DNA of 37,364 bases, from NCBI GenBank assembly GCA_001462345.1, contig LIUM01000021.1:1-37364 (forward strand), read 5' to 3'. The translations under genes were made by a program, and so were the position numbers. The notes under the pieces are model-generated. The model did no database searches, was not told the DNA's origin, and saw only the letters and a program-made list of their open reading frames with translations. Shown one piece after another: positions 23,946 to 31,964 of this stretch (positions are counted from its first letter, which is position 1; each line of letters opens with the position of its first letter). Source of the DNA: Fibrobacteria bacterium AD312 (lineage in GTDB: Bacteria; Fibrobacterota; Fibrobacteria; Fibrobacterales; Fibrobacteraceae).

Positions 23946-23983
23946 TTACATGTAAATAAAACTTTTACATGTAAATGATTATA
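23946..23983 (-). promoter_or_regulatory. Tandem palindromes and -10 box upstream of the radical SAM gene
   Basis: Two copies of a palindrome, ttacatgtaa (23946-23955) and tttacatgtaaa (23964-23975), are centred 19 bp apart. On the minus strand a perfect TATAAT (978-983 of the 23-kb block, i.e. 23978-23983) lies just before them, so they would cover the first transcribed bases. This fits binding of a dimeric repressor at two adjacent sites. No -35 of good quality was found. Confidence 0.5.
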
Positions 23984-24045
23984 CACTTTGTGGTGGGAAA
24001 GCTATTCTCGAATTATGATTGAATGCATCGCTTTTTTTTAATTCA

Positions 24046-24201
24046 ATGGGAGAGTTATCAACAGAAAATTTATTTCCTGATAAAGTATATTATGAAAATG
24101 TTGGTTTTGAACTTTTGGGGAATAATTTTGAACGATTAGCGAGGATATATCGCCTTGGAATAAAGCAAATAGTCGTTATTGGCGAAGCATTTTTTAACTG
24201 A
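24046..24201 (+). CDS. Short uncertain ORF (51 aa)
   Basis: An ATG-started frame (MGELSTENLFPDKVYYENVG, then FELLGNNFERLARIYRLGIKQIVVIGEAFFN) has plausible protein composition but no ribosome site of note. It overlaps the 3' end of arfB by 8 bp in convergent orientation. It could be a remnant of a longer gene, since the composition looks coding but no start context is convincing. No family is recognised. Confidence 0.25.
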   Translation: MGELSTENLFPDKVYYENVGFELLGNNFERLARIYRLGIKQIVVIGEAFFN

Positions 24202-24604
24202 TTTTACCGCGGTTCTTTTTGATGTCGGAGCGGATTTTCTTGGCTTTGAGAGTACGTTCTTTGCTCGCGTGGGTGGGCTTTGTTTTTTTTCGTTTGCGTA
24301 CTACTTTTAAGGCGTTAACGATTTTTTCTTCAATGCGTTGGAGTGCAATTGCACGGTTCTTTTCTTGATAGCGTTCGTCATCAGCGTCAATGAATAAATC
24401 GTCGTTTTTGTTAAGCATAGAGGCGAGCTTTAGACGCAGTTTATCTCGCTCTTCCTCTGTGATACCTTCAATGTTTTCTAAGGGTAGAACAAGATGCACC
24501 TTCGTATTCACCTTGTTCACGTTCTGCCCGCCATTGCCGCCGCTCCTTGCAAAAGTCATCTGCGAGTTTTGAAGAATAGAAGCATGAAGTTCAGAAATAT
24601 TCAT
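24194..24604 (-). CDS. arfB: Alternative ribosome-rescue factor B (aminoacyl-tRNA hydrolase)
   Basis: The 136-residue protein is the YaeJ/ArfB type of release-factor homologue. It has the catalytic G-G-Q in S-G-G-N-G-G-Q-N-V-N-K (22-31) and a basic C-terminal tail (KVVRKRKKTKPTHASKERTL, then KAKKIRS) that would thread into the empty mRNA channel of a stalled ribosome. It lacks the stop-codon-reading domains of true RF1/RF2. It hydrolyses peptidyl-tRNA on ribosomes stuck at message ends. Its ATG overlaps the TAA of the upstream lipoprotein gene (TAATG), an odd coupling of a housekeeping rescue factor to lipoprotein genes. Confidence 0.93.
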   Translation of the reverse strand: MNISELHASILQNSQMTFARSGGNGGQNVNKVNTKVHLVLPLENIEGITEEERDKLRLKLASMLNKNDDLFIDADDERYQEKNRAIALQRIEEKIVNALKVVRKRKKTKPTHASKERTLKAKKIRSDIKKNRGKIS

Positions 24605-25185
24605 TATTGACGAATAATAGAAATTGTATCTAGTAAATCGATTTTTAGAAGCCCGAATTTTGCTGCAAAGTAAAGCTTATCAAAACTGCAGCGATCTCCC
24701 TTGCCCTCGGTGCCATCAAAAACAATTACGTCTTTATACATTTTCCCATTAACCTTGAGCGAGTCTTCGAATGAAAGAGAATAGCCGTCGTTGAACAATG
24801 TATCTTTCCAACGATTTATAAATTCAATACCGTCGTAATCCTTTTCCTCGCAAGATATACCGATACGACCTCCATAGAAGTCGCTTTGCATCGAGAGAGT
24901 CGCGTAGATATCGTTTAGCGTTGCTTTTGCTCTATAGTCATAATAATGAGGTTGGGAAATATCGATTTCTTCGTTGAACTGGTCTTTTATTCCAAGATTA
25001 TCCATTGTCGAAAACGATTTCTTAATATAATAATAGCCATCAGCATCTGATTCTTCGCTGAATTCATCTAAATATCTTTTAAATTTTCCACCTATAAATT
25101 CTTCGTCAAAGAAATTATTGCATGACGTTAAGAAAAGACAAGCTGCGATACCTACTAAAAGAAAAGATCTGTATAAATTATTCAT
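24604..25185 (-). CDS. Putative lipoprotein (193 aa), first of a related pair
   Basis: From ATG 25183-25185 (GGAGAAGACA upstream) the product begins MNNLYRSFLLVGIAACLFLTSC, a lipoprotein signal with lipobox L-T-S-C. The mature part has no known domain. Its C-terminal pattern DSLKVNGKMYKDVIVFDG then LYFAAKFGLLKIDLLDT parallels the end of the next lipoprotein (DSVTIGNVKYNDVYKIKK then YYSEKDGILKIYENDS), so the two are distant tandem relatives. The gene overlaps the upstream member by 8 bp and touches arfB, forming an operon. Confidence 0.65.
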   Translation of the reverse strand: MNNLYRSFLLVGIAACLFLTSCNNFFDEEFIGGKFKRYLDEFSEESDADGYYYIKKSFSTMDNLGIKDQFNEEIDISQPHYYDYRAKATLNDIYATLSMQSDFYGGRIGISCEEKDYDGIEFINRWKDTLFNDGYSLSFEDSLKVNGKMYKDVIVFDGTEGKGDRCSFDKLYFAAKFGLLKIDLLDTISIIRQ

Positions 25186-25771
25186 TGTCTTCTCCAATTA
25201 TTTCAAAGTAGGTACTATCGTTTTCATAAATTTTTAGAATACCATCTTTTTCAGAATAGTAGATGTAGTCATCGGATTCGTATTTTTTAATCTTATAAAC
25301 ATCATTGTATTTTACATTGCCTATGGTCACAGAATCTAATAAATCCAGATAATCATCATACTCTTTGTGAAATCCGGTGGAATCGTAATAGGTCCAAAAC
25401 TCGTTGCCTTTGTAATGGATTGACAGATAATCATCGTGAAAAGTCATATTCACTGAGACAATGGGATATGTAGATTCTAACTTGACTGAGCGAATTTGCT
25501 CATCACCAAAATGACAGATGTCAATGATATCTTGCCAGAATAAAGTGTCTTTCGTCACTTTTAAGTCGAAATTGAATCCATAGGAATGCTTGTAATGGTA
25601 TAAATCACCTTTTGAAAAGTGCCCAGATTCTTTTTGAACACTGCCTAAGGTTTGATGTAGGGTAGGTTCAACGTCTGAACATTCTCCGCCGATAATGGGG
25701 CCATCACAGGAAGTAAGAAAAAACATCAAAATAAAAACGGCTGAAAAAAAAGATAACCAGAAAAACTTCAT
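25178..25771 (-). CDS. Putative lipoprotein (197 aa), second of a related pair
   Basis: The product opens MKFFWLSFFSAVFILMFFLTSC with lipobox L-T-S-C and a mature N-terminus DGPIIGGE. It is beta-rich and ends with the same Y-x-D-V ... G-I-L-K-I-Y layout as the neighbouring lipoprotein. Such families of small variable lipoproteins expand in some diderm lineages; function is unknown. It is probably the first gene of the three-gene lipoprotein-lipoprotein-arfB unit, with an AT-rich upstream spacer of about 130 bp. Confidence 0.65.
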   Translation of the reverse strand: MKFFWLSFFSAVFILMFFLTSCDGPIIGGECSDVEPTLHQTLGSVQKESGHFSKGDLYHYKHSYGFNFDLKVTKDTLFWQDIIDICHFGDEQIRSVKLESTYPIVSVNMTFHDDYLSIHYKGNEFWTYYDSTGFHKEYDDYLDLLDSVTIGNVKYNDVYKIKKYESDDYIYYSEKDGILKIYENDSTYFEIIGEDNE

Positions 25772-25907
25772 TCACTCTCCTCTATTGTAGTATAAGCCAC
25801 AATCAAAAGAAAATATAAGTTTTATTCCTTCGATACAAAGTAAAATATTTAATACGTGCAATTGTGGATAAAAAATGAATAGAATAAAATGCAGGGGGGG
25901 AGAAGAA

Positions 25908-26123
25908 TTAAGGCAATGCTTCGATTGCTTTTAATTGTTCTGATATTTGTTTTGCACTGATAGGAAGATATAAATCATGTCCAGACTTTGAAGATGCTTT
26001 TATTGTGAAACCGTTTTTATGTTCCTTAAGGTACTTATCTGATAATGTGATTCCAAAGTCTTCATAATATCTACAAAAATCAGGAGAACATTTATAATAT
26101 TTGTCAATTTTTTTGATTTCCAA
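25908..26123 (-). CDS. Small hypothetical protein, possibly 5'-truncated (about 71 aa)
   Basis: The frame begins at a TTG (26121-26123) with no good ribosome site. The reading frame stays open upstream for about 24 more codons (AWRIYNRAYVPKNNLLEIKK), ending at a stop without an ATG, so the gene may have lost its start. The visible protein (KCSPDFCRYYEDFGITLSDK, then YLKEHKNGFTIKASSKSGHD) looks like a real soluble domain but is not recognised. A degraded gene fragment is as likely as a functional small protein. Confidence 0.35.
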   Translation of the reverse strand: MEIKKIDKYYKCSPDFCRYYEDFGITLSDKYLKEHKNGFTIKASSKSGHDLYLPISAKQISEQLKAIEALP

Positions 26124-26209
26124 TAAGTTGTTTTTTGGTACATATGCACGATTATAAATACGCCATGCTTTGCTTGAATAAATGCACCGTTATTTAGAAT
26201 CGTTTCGAT

Positions 26210-26911
26210 TTATTTTAAGTTTCCGTTTTCATCCCAGACACTGCAGCTATTCTGATCAAGTTCAAAATCCGATATATCGCATTTCATTCCTAATTTACCG
26301 TTTTCGCGAAATACTGATAATGTGCCATTGTACCTTACCATTCCAGAAGTATTATTTAATAGAGTTCCACGGAATTCTGTTTTTACATTACCATTTTCGT
26401 AATATTCCAACTCATATCCTTGTTCTACATCTGCATCATAAGTCAAGTTGTTTTCATTACCCTTGATTATCTTAGTTGTTCGGCCCCCAATTTGCCATAC
26501 ATCAAACATAGATTGGGGCTTATTCCTCGAAGAAAATGTGTCATCACCCCCATAATTTACATGAAGCAGGTGAAGTGTTGAATCTGTATGATTTCCGTTT
26601 AAAAATACATCCATAACATAGCCATTGACTAATGTAAGGCTCATAATATCCATTATATTTTCGAAAGAAGATAAAACACCAGAAAGGTATTCTCTTGCTG
26701 GGAATGGAGTTTTTTCAAGAAAGTCTCTTTCACTTAAAGTATTTGCTTTTACATTATATGTTGTATCTAAGCCGATGTTTTTCTTGTAGGCATTTACTAG
26801 TTCAGGTGCAAAGGGTGATTCTTCAAATCGGGTCAATTTATAGGCGAGCCCCATGCAACCAGAAAGAGTAAACGCTAATAATATCAGTGAAACAAGAAAA
26901 AATTTAGGCAT
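26210..26911 (-). CDS. Putative lipoprotein with MORN_2-like repeats
   Basis: From ATG 26909-26911 (AGGGG eight bases upstream) the product starts MPKFFLVSLILLAFTLSGC, a lipoprotein signal with lipobox L-S-G-C. The C-terminal quarter carries three short G-N-(V/L)-K-type repeats: ELEYYENGNVKTEFRG, LSVFRENGKLGMKCD and VWDENGNLK. These are typical of the MORN_2/YwqK group, often labelled antitoxin-like although proof is thin. The role is unknown and probably periplasmic. It lies 14 bp after the DUF4405 gene end and may be co-transcribed with it. Confidence 0.65.
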   Translation of the reverse strand: MPKFFLVSLILLAFTLSGCMGLAYKLTRFEESPFAPELVNAYKKNIGLDTTYNVKANTLSERDFLEKTPFPAREYLSGVLSSFENIMDIMSLTLVNGYVMDVFLNGNHTDSTLHLLHVNYGGDDTFSSRNKPQSMFDVWQIGGRTTKIIKGNENNLTYDADVEQGYELEYYENGNVKTEFRGTLLNNTSGMVRYNGTLSVFRENGKLGMKCDISDFELDQNSCSVWDENGNLK

Positions 26912-26925
26912 TATCATTACCCCTT

Positions 26926-27420
26926 TTAATTATTTTTTCTAAGCTGTTTGTACGTTTTAAAATACCATTTAATTCTTGTGACAATATGCAAAATGAGGAA
27001 AATGGAAAGGATCATGGAGCTTATATCGTGAAACTCAATGATTGTTCTACGTAGTGTTCGGTTGCCTTCTAATAAATCAATAGACCAAGATGTTAATCCG
27101 GTGATGGTCACTAAAACAAATAGTACTGAAAAAATCAAGACTTGTATATTTTTTCTAAAGAGCTTTTTGGCAAGGACATTTTTATACCATTTCCAGTGCT
27201 TATAGATATGATAAATCATTAGTAAAGAGAGTACAATGATTGAAACTTTATGGAAGAGAGACCAATCGTGATGATTTAACCCAAGTACGACTGGATTGAT
27301 TCCGTCGCCATGAGGGCCTCCATGAAACCCTACTTTCATCAGTATTCCAGAGAACATGGACAAAAAACCGAAAATAATAAGGCCTATATTTACTAGAAAC
27401 TGGTTGATGGTGTTTTTCAT
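26926..27420 (-). CDS. DUF4405 (cytochrome b561-like) membrane protein
   Basis: The 164-residue protein has four hydrophobic segments. It has His residues placed as in DUF4405 and b561-type haem proteins: L-N-H-H-D-W-S-L-F-H-K in the first loop, IYHIYKHWKWYK after the second segment, F-H-D-I-S-S before the fourth and L-H-I-V-T-R-I-K-W-Y at the end. Such proteins are thought to bind haem and move electrons in the membrane, sometimes paired with nitrite/sulfite-type or FMN-binding partners. No partner is visible here. A periplasmic Gly/His-rich loop (VGFHGGPHGDGIN) is notable. Confidence 0.7.
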   Translation of the reverse strand: MKNTINQFLVNIGLIIFGFLSMFSGILMKVGFHGGPHGDGINPVVLGLNHHDWSLFHKVSIIVLSLLMIYHIYKHWKWYKNVLAKKLFRKNIQVLIFSVLFVLVTITGLTSWSIDLLEGNRTLRRTIIEFHDISSMILSIFLILHIVTRIKWYFKTYKQLRKNN

Positions 27421-27453
27421 TTTTTATGCCCTGTTTTAAGATCTGGTTTTATT

Positions 27454-27825
27454 TTACTCGGGTTCTTCCCAACCATAAACCAAATCTCGAATGAAAGATA
27501 CATAGCTATGTGAAATATCTTTTGAATAGTACCAATTTGTAACACCGCCACTATTAATTCTTAATGGCTCTCCTAAGATATCAATCACGTCATCAAAAGT
27601 CATGTTCTTTTTTAATTTACGCCATGACTGTAATTTTGGTGCTACTGCAGTTACGTTTGCTTGTTTCGATTTCTTTTTATTAGAATTCGCAATAATGGAT
27701 TCGAGGATTGAAACTCTATTTTCGAGTTGCTCGATTTTTTGATTTAGTTGCTCTATTGTAGCTTCTTGTGCATTAGCAGAAAAAGCAAGCGTTATCAAGA
27801 AAAAAAATATCATCGGGGTTTTCAT
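27454..27825 (-). CDS. Exported coiled-coil protein with BamE/SmpA-like domain
   Basis: From ATG 27823-27825 (GAGGAAAA upstream) the product has a signal peptide (MKTPMIFFFLITLAFSANA). A coiled coil follows at about 20-45 (TIEQLNQKIEQLENRVSILE). A small domain W-R-K-L-K-K-N-M-T-F-D-D-V-I-D-I-L-G-E-P, then INSGGVTNWYYS, resembles the SmpA/OmlA (BamE-fold) pattern of a short helix pair plus sheet. It is periplasmic and not lipidated (no Cys). Its target is unknown. The downstream DUF4405 gene starts 33 bp after it. Confidence 0.6.
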   Translation of the reverse strand: MKTPMIFFFLITLAFSANAQEATIEQLNQKIEQLENRVSILESIIANSNKKKSKQANVTAVAPKLQSWRKLKKNMTFDDVIDILGEPLRINSGGVTNWYYSKDISHSYVSFIRDLVYGWEEPE

Positions 27826-27914
27826 TTTTCCTCGCATTTATAAGGATAATATAAAATAAATATTGTAGCCCATGAAATAAGAAACGCACGAAACGGTGTG
27901 TTTTTCACTGGGTC

Positions 27915-28514
27915 TTATTTTGTTAAGCTGCAGACGGAGCCAATTTTTAGTGAAAATGGATTGTGCCGCCATAAGTCGTTAATTTTCCTTAGCATATTTT
28001 TCAGATCTTTTTTGATTAAAAACCGATGAAATGGTTTTACAAAGAAAAAATAAAATCGTCCAAAGAAATTGTTATACTGGACAATCGTAGTTTGATATAC
28101 ATCAGTGCTTTTTTCTTTTTTTTCTATCATTACTGACGTTTTAAAATTAAGGTGCTTGTCATTCTCGGCCATTACAATTTCTTTTTCATTGCGGTCAATC
28201 ACTGTGAAAAAGACGGCTTTACTGCCTATTGAATAGTGGGCTTCAACATCGGTCTTAAAGGCCTCTTTAAATTCATCACTGGTTTTAATTCCAAATGGTT
28301 TGATAATATAATCTCTAATTTTTAGTAAGTATTTAAACAATGGAGTTAGTTTAAAAAGGTCCGAGGTTATTTTATCTACAGAATATTTATTTGTTGAAAT
28401 TGTGATTTTGTAAGTATCATGATAGTCGACTTTTCCAAAACCATTTAATATGATGGAGCTATCAGGGATTTGGTCTAGTTCAGAGATTTTCTTTTTTTGA
28501 TTTTTAAATGCCAT
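27915..28514 (-). CDS. DUF2867-like protein (about 199 aa)
   Basis: From ATG 28512-28514 the cytoplasmic-looking protein shows the DUF2867 layout: Y-H-D-T-Y-K-I-T-I, then LTPLFKYLLKIRDYIIKPFG-I-K-T. A segment E-I-V-M-A-E-N-D-K-H-L-N-F-K-T-S matches the family's conserved D-K-H-L-D-F-R-x-S. Members are START-like proteins of unknown ligand, often fused to or near NAD-dependent epimerases, absent here. A longer start at 28538 is possible but has no better ribosome site. The C-terminus is basic (RRFYF-type helices then a KDLKNML tail). Confidence 0.6.
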   Translation of the reverse strand: MAFKNQKKKISELDQIPDSSIILNGFGKVDYHDTYKITISTNKYSVDKITSDLFKLTPLFKYLLKIRDYIIKPFGIKTSDEFKEAFKTDVEAHYSIGSKAVFFTVIDRNEKEIVMAENDKHLNFKTSVMIEKKEKSTDVYQTTIVQYNNFFGRFYFFFVKPFHRFLIKKDLKNMLRKINDLWRHNPFSLKIGSVCSLTK

Positions 28515-28792
28515 ACAAGATACCTGTTTAATGGTCACTTTTCAATTTATATAAAATAATTAATATCAAAAATATATTAAAAGAAAATACGCACAAAAAA
28601 TGGACTTTTTGTAAGTAAGTTTAGCCCTATATATTCCTTATCACCTTAGTCAGAGCTTGATGCATTTTGTTTTCATGACCACTAAATCCATAAAAATTCT
28701 CCTCCAAATAAAATTAAAAAAAAGACAAAATAAGAATAATATGGGGGTTGAGGGCCGATTATTCTAAATAGATTTATGACGCTTTTACTTCA

Positions 28793-29185
28793 TTAATAGC
28801 GAGAAAGAAATTCATCACACATTTCTTGGAAGTCAAGGGCTTCATCTTCAATACTCATTTCATTAAAATCTTGGTAAGTAATGGTGTTTCCAGAACATAC
28901 AACATTATCATACCAAGAATCATTTTGTAATCTATTACAATTTGAAATAGCGTCTTCGCTTTGAACGTAGGTTTCTTCGTAGTAATTGACTATACCATCA
29001 TATTTGCTACTATATACCCCTTCTACTTCATAAGTGACTACACCTGAAAGACTTTGATATACGTTAAGAGATGTAGCATCGTAGGTAACAGTGCATGTTA
29101 CGTCATCACTTGCATTATTGCTATCGCATGCTATAAAAGAAAGGGAGGCTATGATGATTGCTACAAACATGATATTGGTTTTCAT
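28793..29185 (-). CDS. Small putative lipoprotein (130 aa)
   Basis: The start is ATG 29183-29185, with AAGGAT upstream; the longer frame from 29314 lies in spacer. The product begins MKTNIMFVAIIIASLSFIAC, a lipoprotein signal with lipobox F-I-A-C. The mature part has four further Cys residues (V-T-C-T, S-N-C-N, V-V-C-S, E-M-C-D), which could form two periplasmic disulfides, and is acidic at the end. No family is recognised. It sits at the edge of the defence island. Confidence 0.6.
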   Translation of the reverse strand: MKTNIMFVAIIIASLSFIACDSNNASDDVTCTVTYDATSLNVYQSLSGVVTYEVEGVYSSKYDGIVNYYEETYVQSEDAISNCNRLQNDSWYDNVVCSGNTITYQDFNEMSIEDEALDFQEMCDEFLSRY

Positions 29186-29300
29186 TTTTAATCCTTTTTT
29201 AGTCAAAAGGGAGGCCATATTGTTCCAACTCTTAAATATGCTCCACTTGTGATGTTTAATTGATGGGATAAATATAAGTTTTTTTGAGGAAAGATTGGTG

Positions 29301-30011
29301 CTAATTTTCGACATTAACCTTTTCAGGATGTCTTAATTCAAGAATTAATGCATCAACGTTAGTGCAAGGATTCTGCTTGCAGAAAGGTTTCCCAGAGGTA
29401 TTAAATAATGCCTTGAGCTTAGATGCTCTAGTTATTGCATCTTCTTCATTACCTAACGTATTTACTCGGTAATATATTTCTGAATCACCCTTCGATAGAT
29501 CAAAACAAACATTCTGATTGCTTTTAGACAATGCTTTACGAATAGAGGTTTCTAATTTATTGAAAAGGTTTTTTCTTCCCATTTGTTCGGAAATATCCTC
29601 AAAATGTAATAATAGCCATAGTTCAAAACATTCATTTGACCAAGCACAATTCACATTGTGTTCTTTAGCTAATTCTATTGCCGCATCAAAATCCTCAAAA
29701 TCATCTTTATCAAAAACAGCCCAGATACGATCATATTCCTGATGATTATTTTCTATTTGTCGGATTACTTTTTTAACAAGGGCTGTTGTAGATTTACCTT
29801 TGCCTTCGATTGAAATGTCTATATTAAATCGTTTAGTTTTTTCTAGTTCTTCTTTGAGAGCATTAAAATAATTGGGTTCAGTTTTTGTCCCTTCAGTGGC
29901 GATAAAAAAAGTGAGTTTAATATATCTTTCGTTAGAAGACTTGGTTGTCTCTTTTTGCAAAGTTCGACGTTCTTCTTCTACTTTGATTTCTTCAAACGAA
30001 AGTTTATTCAT
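29301..30011 (-). CDS. rloB: RloB/AbiLii-type Toprim-like protein
   Basis: The 236-residue protein matches the RloB family. FFIATEGTKTEPNYFNALK (35-53) carries the acidic Glu40-Gly41 and Glu45. DRIWAVFDKDDFEDF (94-108) carries the Toprim-like Asp101, Asp103 and Asp104. C-A-W-S-N-E-C-F-E-L-W-L-L-L-H-F is the family's signature. RloB pairs with an AAA15 ATPase (RloA), as AbiLi/AbiLii in abortive-infection loci and, more distantly, PARIS and OLD. The likely job is to cleave nucleic acid once released by the ATPase during phage attack. The start lies one base after the RloA stop, so the pair is translationally linked. Confidence 0.85.
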   Translation of the reverse strand: MNKLSFEEIKVEEERRTLQKETTKSSNERYIKLTFFIATEGTKTEPNYFNALKEELEKTKRFNIDISIEGKGKSTTALVKKVIRQIENNHQEYDRIWAVFDKDDFEDFDAAIELAKEHNVNCAWSNECFELWLLLHFEDISEQMGRKNLFNKLETSIRKALSKSNQNVCFDLSKGDSEIYYRVNTLGNEEDAITRASKLKALFNTSGKPFCKQNPCTNVDALILELRHPEKVNVEN

Positions 30012-30012
30012 A

Positions 30013-31311
30013 TCAGCCTTTTAAATAGGGTATGGCGCCGTATTTCCCATTGATATAGTCTTTTTCGTAAACACGGTCATTTCTTATTTTTTCACCGTTT
30101 TGTTCCTTAATTTCACTAAGAGGATAAATATCAGTGGATTCATTATCTCGATTTTTTTCGGCAAACCAAATTTGATCTCTGCGAAGTATTTTATTGCTGA
30201 GTAGGTTTGTATCGTGGGTGGCAAATATCAGTTGTGCATTGTTCGGATTAGTATCTGGTGAATTGAAAATCTCGATAATCTTCTTAGTAAGCAAAGGATG
30301 TAATTTTGCATCTAATTCATCTATAACGAATGTTTCGCCCTTAGATAAGGCTTCTACAATTGGACCAGAGATATTTATAATTTTCTTTGTTCCTTCCGAC
30401 TCCATTTTATCATTGCGAAAGAAAACTTCGGTGACGGTTCCATCACTTTTGCGAAATAAATGCCCCGTTTTAAAAATAGGAATATTTGTTTCGTTCCATT
30501 TAGGGGGAAGAAGCTTATCCCAAAAATTCGGAATTTCTTGCTCAATTGTTTCCTTCATTTCAGGATTTATTCCTGAAAAAGCATAATCTTTGACGTCCGT
30601 TTCTGCTTTTTGAATATCTGTGAACCCTAAGTCCATGCTTTTAATAAAATCTTTTGCTTTTAAGGAATTTTCATTATTTTCAAATAGATAATTACAGGAA
30701 TATAATTTAAAATCTGAATCGGTTATACCTGAAAAACATTTCAGTTTTTCAAACCAATTCATGACGGCCAAAGAAATCTTTCCGTTTAATTGTGCCACTA
30801 AAGACAAAAATAAGCGATTGTCTGCAGTAGAACTTTCTTTGTCAACCCCTTCAGGGAAATCTTTGGATACAACACCTATCCCGTTGTCGTTTCTTATAAA
30901 AAGTAATTTTTCGCGTTCATTTTTTATGGTGTATAGCCATTCAGCATTGATTTTATCTTTGCTATACTCAAAACCATATTTGTATGTATTGCCTTCTGAT
31001 AAAAAGACAACTTCAAAAAAGGTTGGTTTATGCTTATTTTGCTCGTCTAACAAAAAAGGATCAGTTATTAATATTTCCGTAGGATTTGTTTTTACTGAAA
31101 AGAGCAGAATTTTTTTCATCATTTGCAAGGCCGAAAGCAAATTGCTTTTACCGCTCGAGTTTGCTCCATAAATTGCAACTACTGGCAAAAACTTGATACC
31201 ATTACCTTCTCGAATGAACTCTTTGTGTTCTTGAAAGGAAGTTGCATTCAGAGAAAATGTTTTATTCTCTTTGAAAGATCGGTAATTACCAACAGTGAAA
31301 TTTATTAACAT
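30013..31311 (-). CDS. rloA: RloA/AbiLi-type AAA15 ATPase
   Basis: The 432-residue ABC-type ATPase has Walker A I-Y-G-A-N-S-S-G-K-S-N (about 47-57), Walker B T-F-V-I-D-E-L-D-A-K-L-H-P (Asp331, Glu332) and an H-loop L-I-F-A-T-H-D-T-N-L-L (about 361-371). The N-terminus LINFTVGNYRSFKENKTFSL is typical of AAA15/AAA21 proteins of the Rlo/AbiL group. It likely senses infection through ATP-driven conformational change and controls RloB. Order and spacing (rloA then rloB, one base apart) match the known pair. CGGAG precedes the ATG. Confidence 0.87.
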   Translation of the reverse strand: MLINFTVGNYRSFKENKTFSLNATSFQEHKEFIREGNGIKFLPVVAIYGANSSGKSNLLSALQMMKKILLFSVKTNPTEILITDPFLLDEQNKHKPTFFEVVFLSEGNTYKYGFEYSKDKINAEWLYTIKNEREKLLFIRNDNGIGVVSKDFPEGVDKESSTADNRLFLSLVAQLNGKISLAVMNWFEKLKCFSGITDSDFKLYSCNYLFENNENSLKAKDFIKSMDLGFTDIQKAETDVKDYAFSGINPEMKETIEQEIPNFWDKLLPPKWNETNIPIFKTGHLFRKSDGTVTEVFFRNDKMESEGTKKIINISGPIVEALSKGETFVIDELDAKLHPLLTKKIIEIFNSPDTNPNNAQLIFATHDTNLLSNKILRRDQIWFAEKNRDNESTDIYPLSEIKEQNGEKIRNDRVYEKDYINGKYGAIPYLKG

Positions 31312-31645
31312 TTTATAAAAACTCCGAAAAAGAGGTTTTCACTCAAAAAATATTACTTTTAACGTAAAAAAACAAGGTTATTGGCTAAAAAGTGTGAAAA
31401 AATCTCAAAATCTTAAATAAATTGATCGATTGTTATTTAAAAAGAGGAATACACAGAGTATCTATGTACTTAAGTCGCTTAAAGTAAAATAAGAGAATAA
31501 ATAGTTTGTTCACTACTGTCCAAAACAGCTAAGCGACGAAAGTAAAGCATTGTTATTTGAGTTAAAATTATCATTTTTCTTATTTCTCTGAAAACAACCC
31601 CCTTGTCAGCTACCCATTCTTAGGACTGATCTGAAGTTTACAAAA
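31312..31645. other. Gene-free spacer upstream of rloA, holding IS debris at one end
   Basis: This 334-bp AT-rich stretch must hold the rloA promoter. The end near 31600-31645 is probably the right flank of a decayed IS3 element, as it directly follows the transposase stop. No gene, RNA or repeat was recognised in the rest. Confidence 0.45.
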
Positions 31646-31729
31646 TCATCCTGTTTTTGCCAAACGATATTGCATGGGAGCTTTATTATTTAGCGCATCA
31701 TGTGGGCGTTCATTATTATAATACTCAAT
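31646..31729 (-). pseudogene. IS3-family orfB C-terminal remnant
   Basis: The minus strand encodes I-E-Y-Y-N-N-E-R-P-H-D-A-L-N-N-K-A-P-M-Q-Y-R-L-A-K-T-G-stop. This is the conserved end of IS3 OrfB transposases (Y-N-x-x-R-P-H). Nothing of the DDE core lies upstream; instead the sequence runs into an hsdM start. It is a dead tail left by insertion and deletion. Confidence 0.85.
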
Positions 31730-31817
31730 CCTTGTACTGACTGGCATCCATTCCGCCTCTTAGCTCGTCGCAACTTGCCCAAATGGAGCTGTATAATTCT
31801 GATTTCTTAATTGCCAT
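31725..31817 (-). pseudogene. hsdM: hsdM 5' stump (type I methyltransferase)
   Basis: From ATG 31815-31817, with AAAGAGGAAT upstream, the frame reads MAIKKSELYSSIWASCDELR then GGMDASQYKD and stops. This is the very conserved N-terminus of type I HsdM subunits. The other 480 or so residues, including the methylase domain, are missing: the IS3 transposase tail begins at the break, sharing a few bases with it. The stump lies on the same strand downstream of hsdR and may be what is left of the original partner gene or of another locus. Confidence 0.8.
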
Positions 31818-31847
31818 TAATTATTCCTCTTTAAAAAGTTCTTCTCT

Positions 31848-31916
31848 TTAGCCCGCCATGGACTTGACGCGATTCGATGAGCGTCAATGGCGTTCTTGGG
31901 GCGGGGTTAAGAAATG
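31848..31916. repeat. GC-rich attC-like palindrome A
   Basis: The bases agcccgccatgg ... ggcgttcttggggcggggtt can fold with a TGACGC/GCGTCA inner stem and CCAT/ATGG outer stem with unpaired bases on one side. The end GGGGCGGGGTTAAGAAATG (31898-31916) reappears inverted at 32738-32757 with one change. GC content is far above the neighbourhood. Confidence 0.5.
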
Positions 31917-31964
31917 TATTTATCATCAATCCATTTTCCTTTTCACTGTCTTGTCGCTCTGCCT

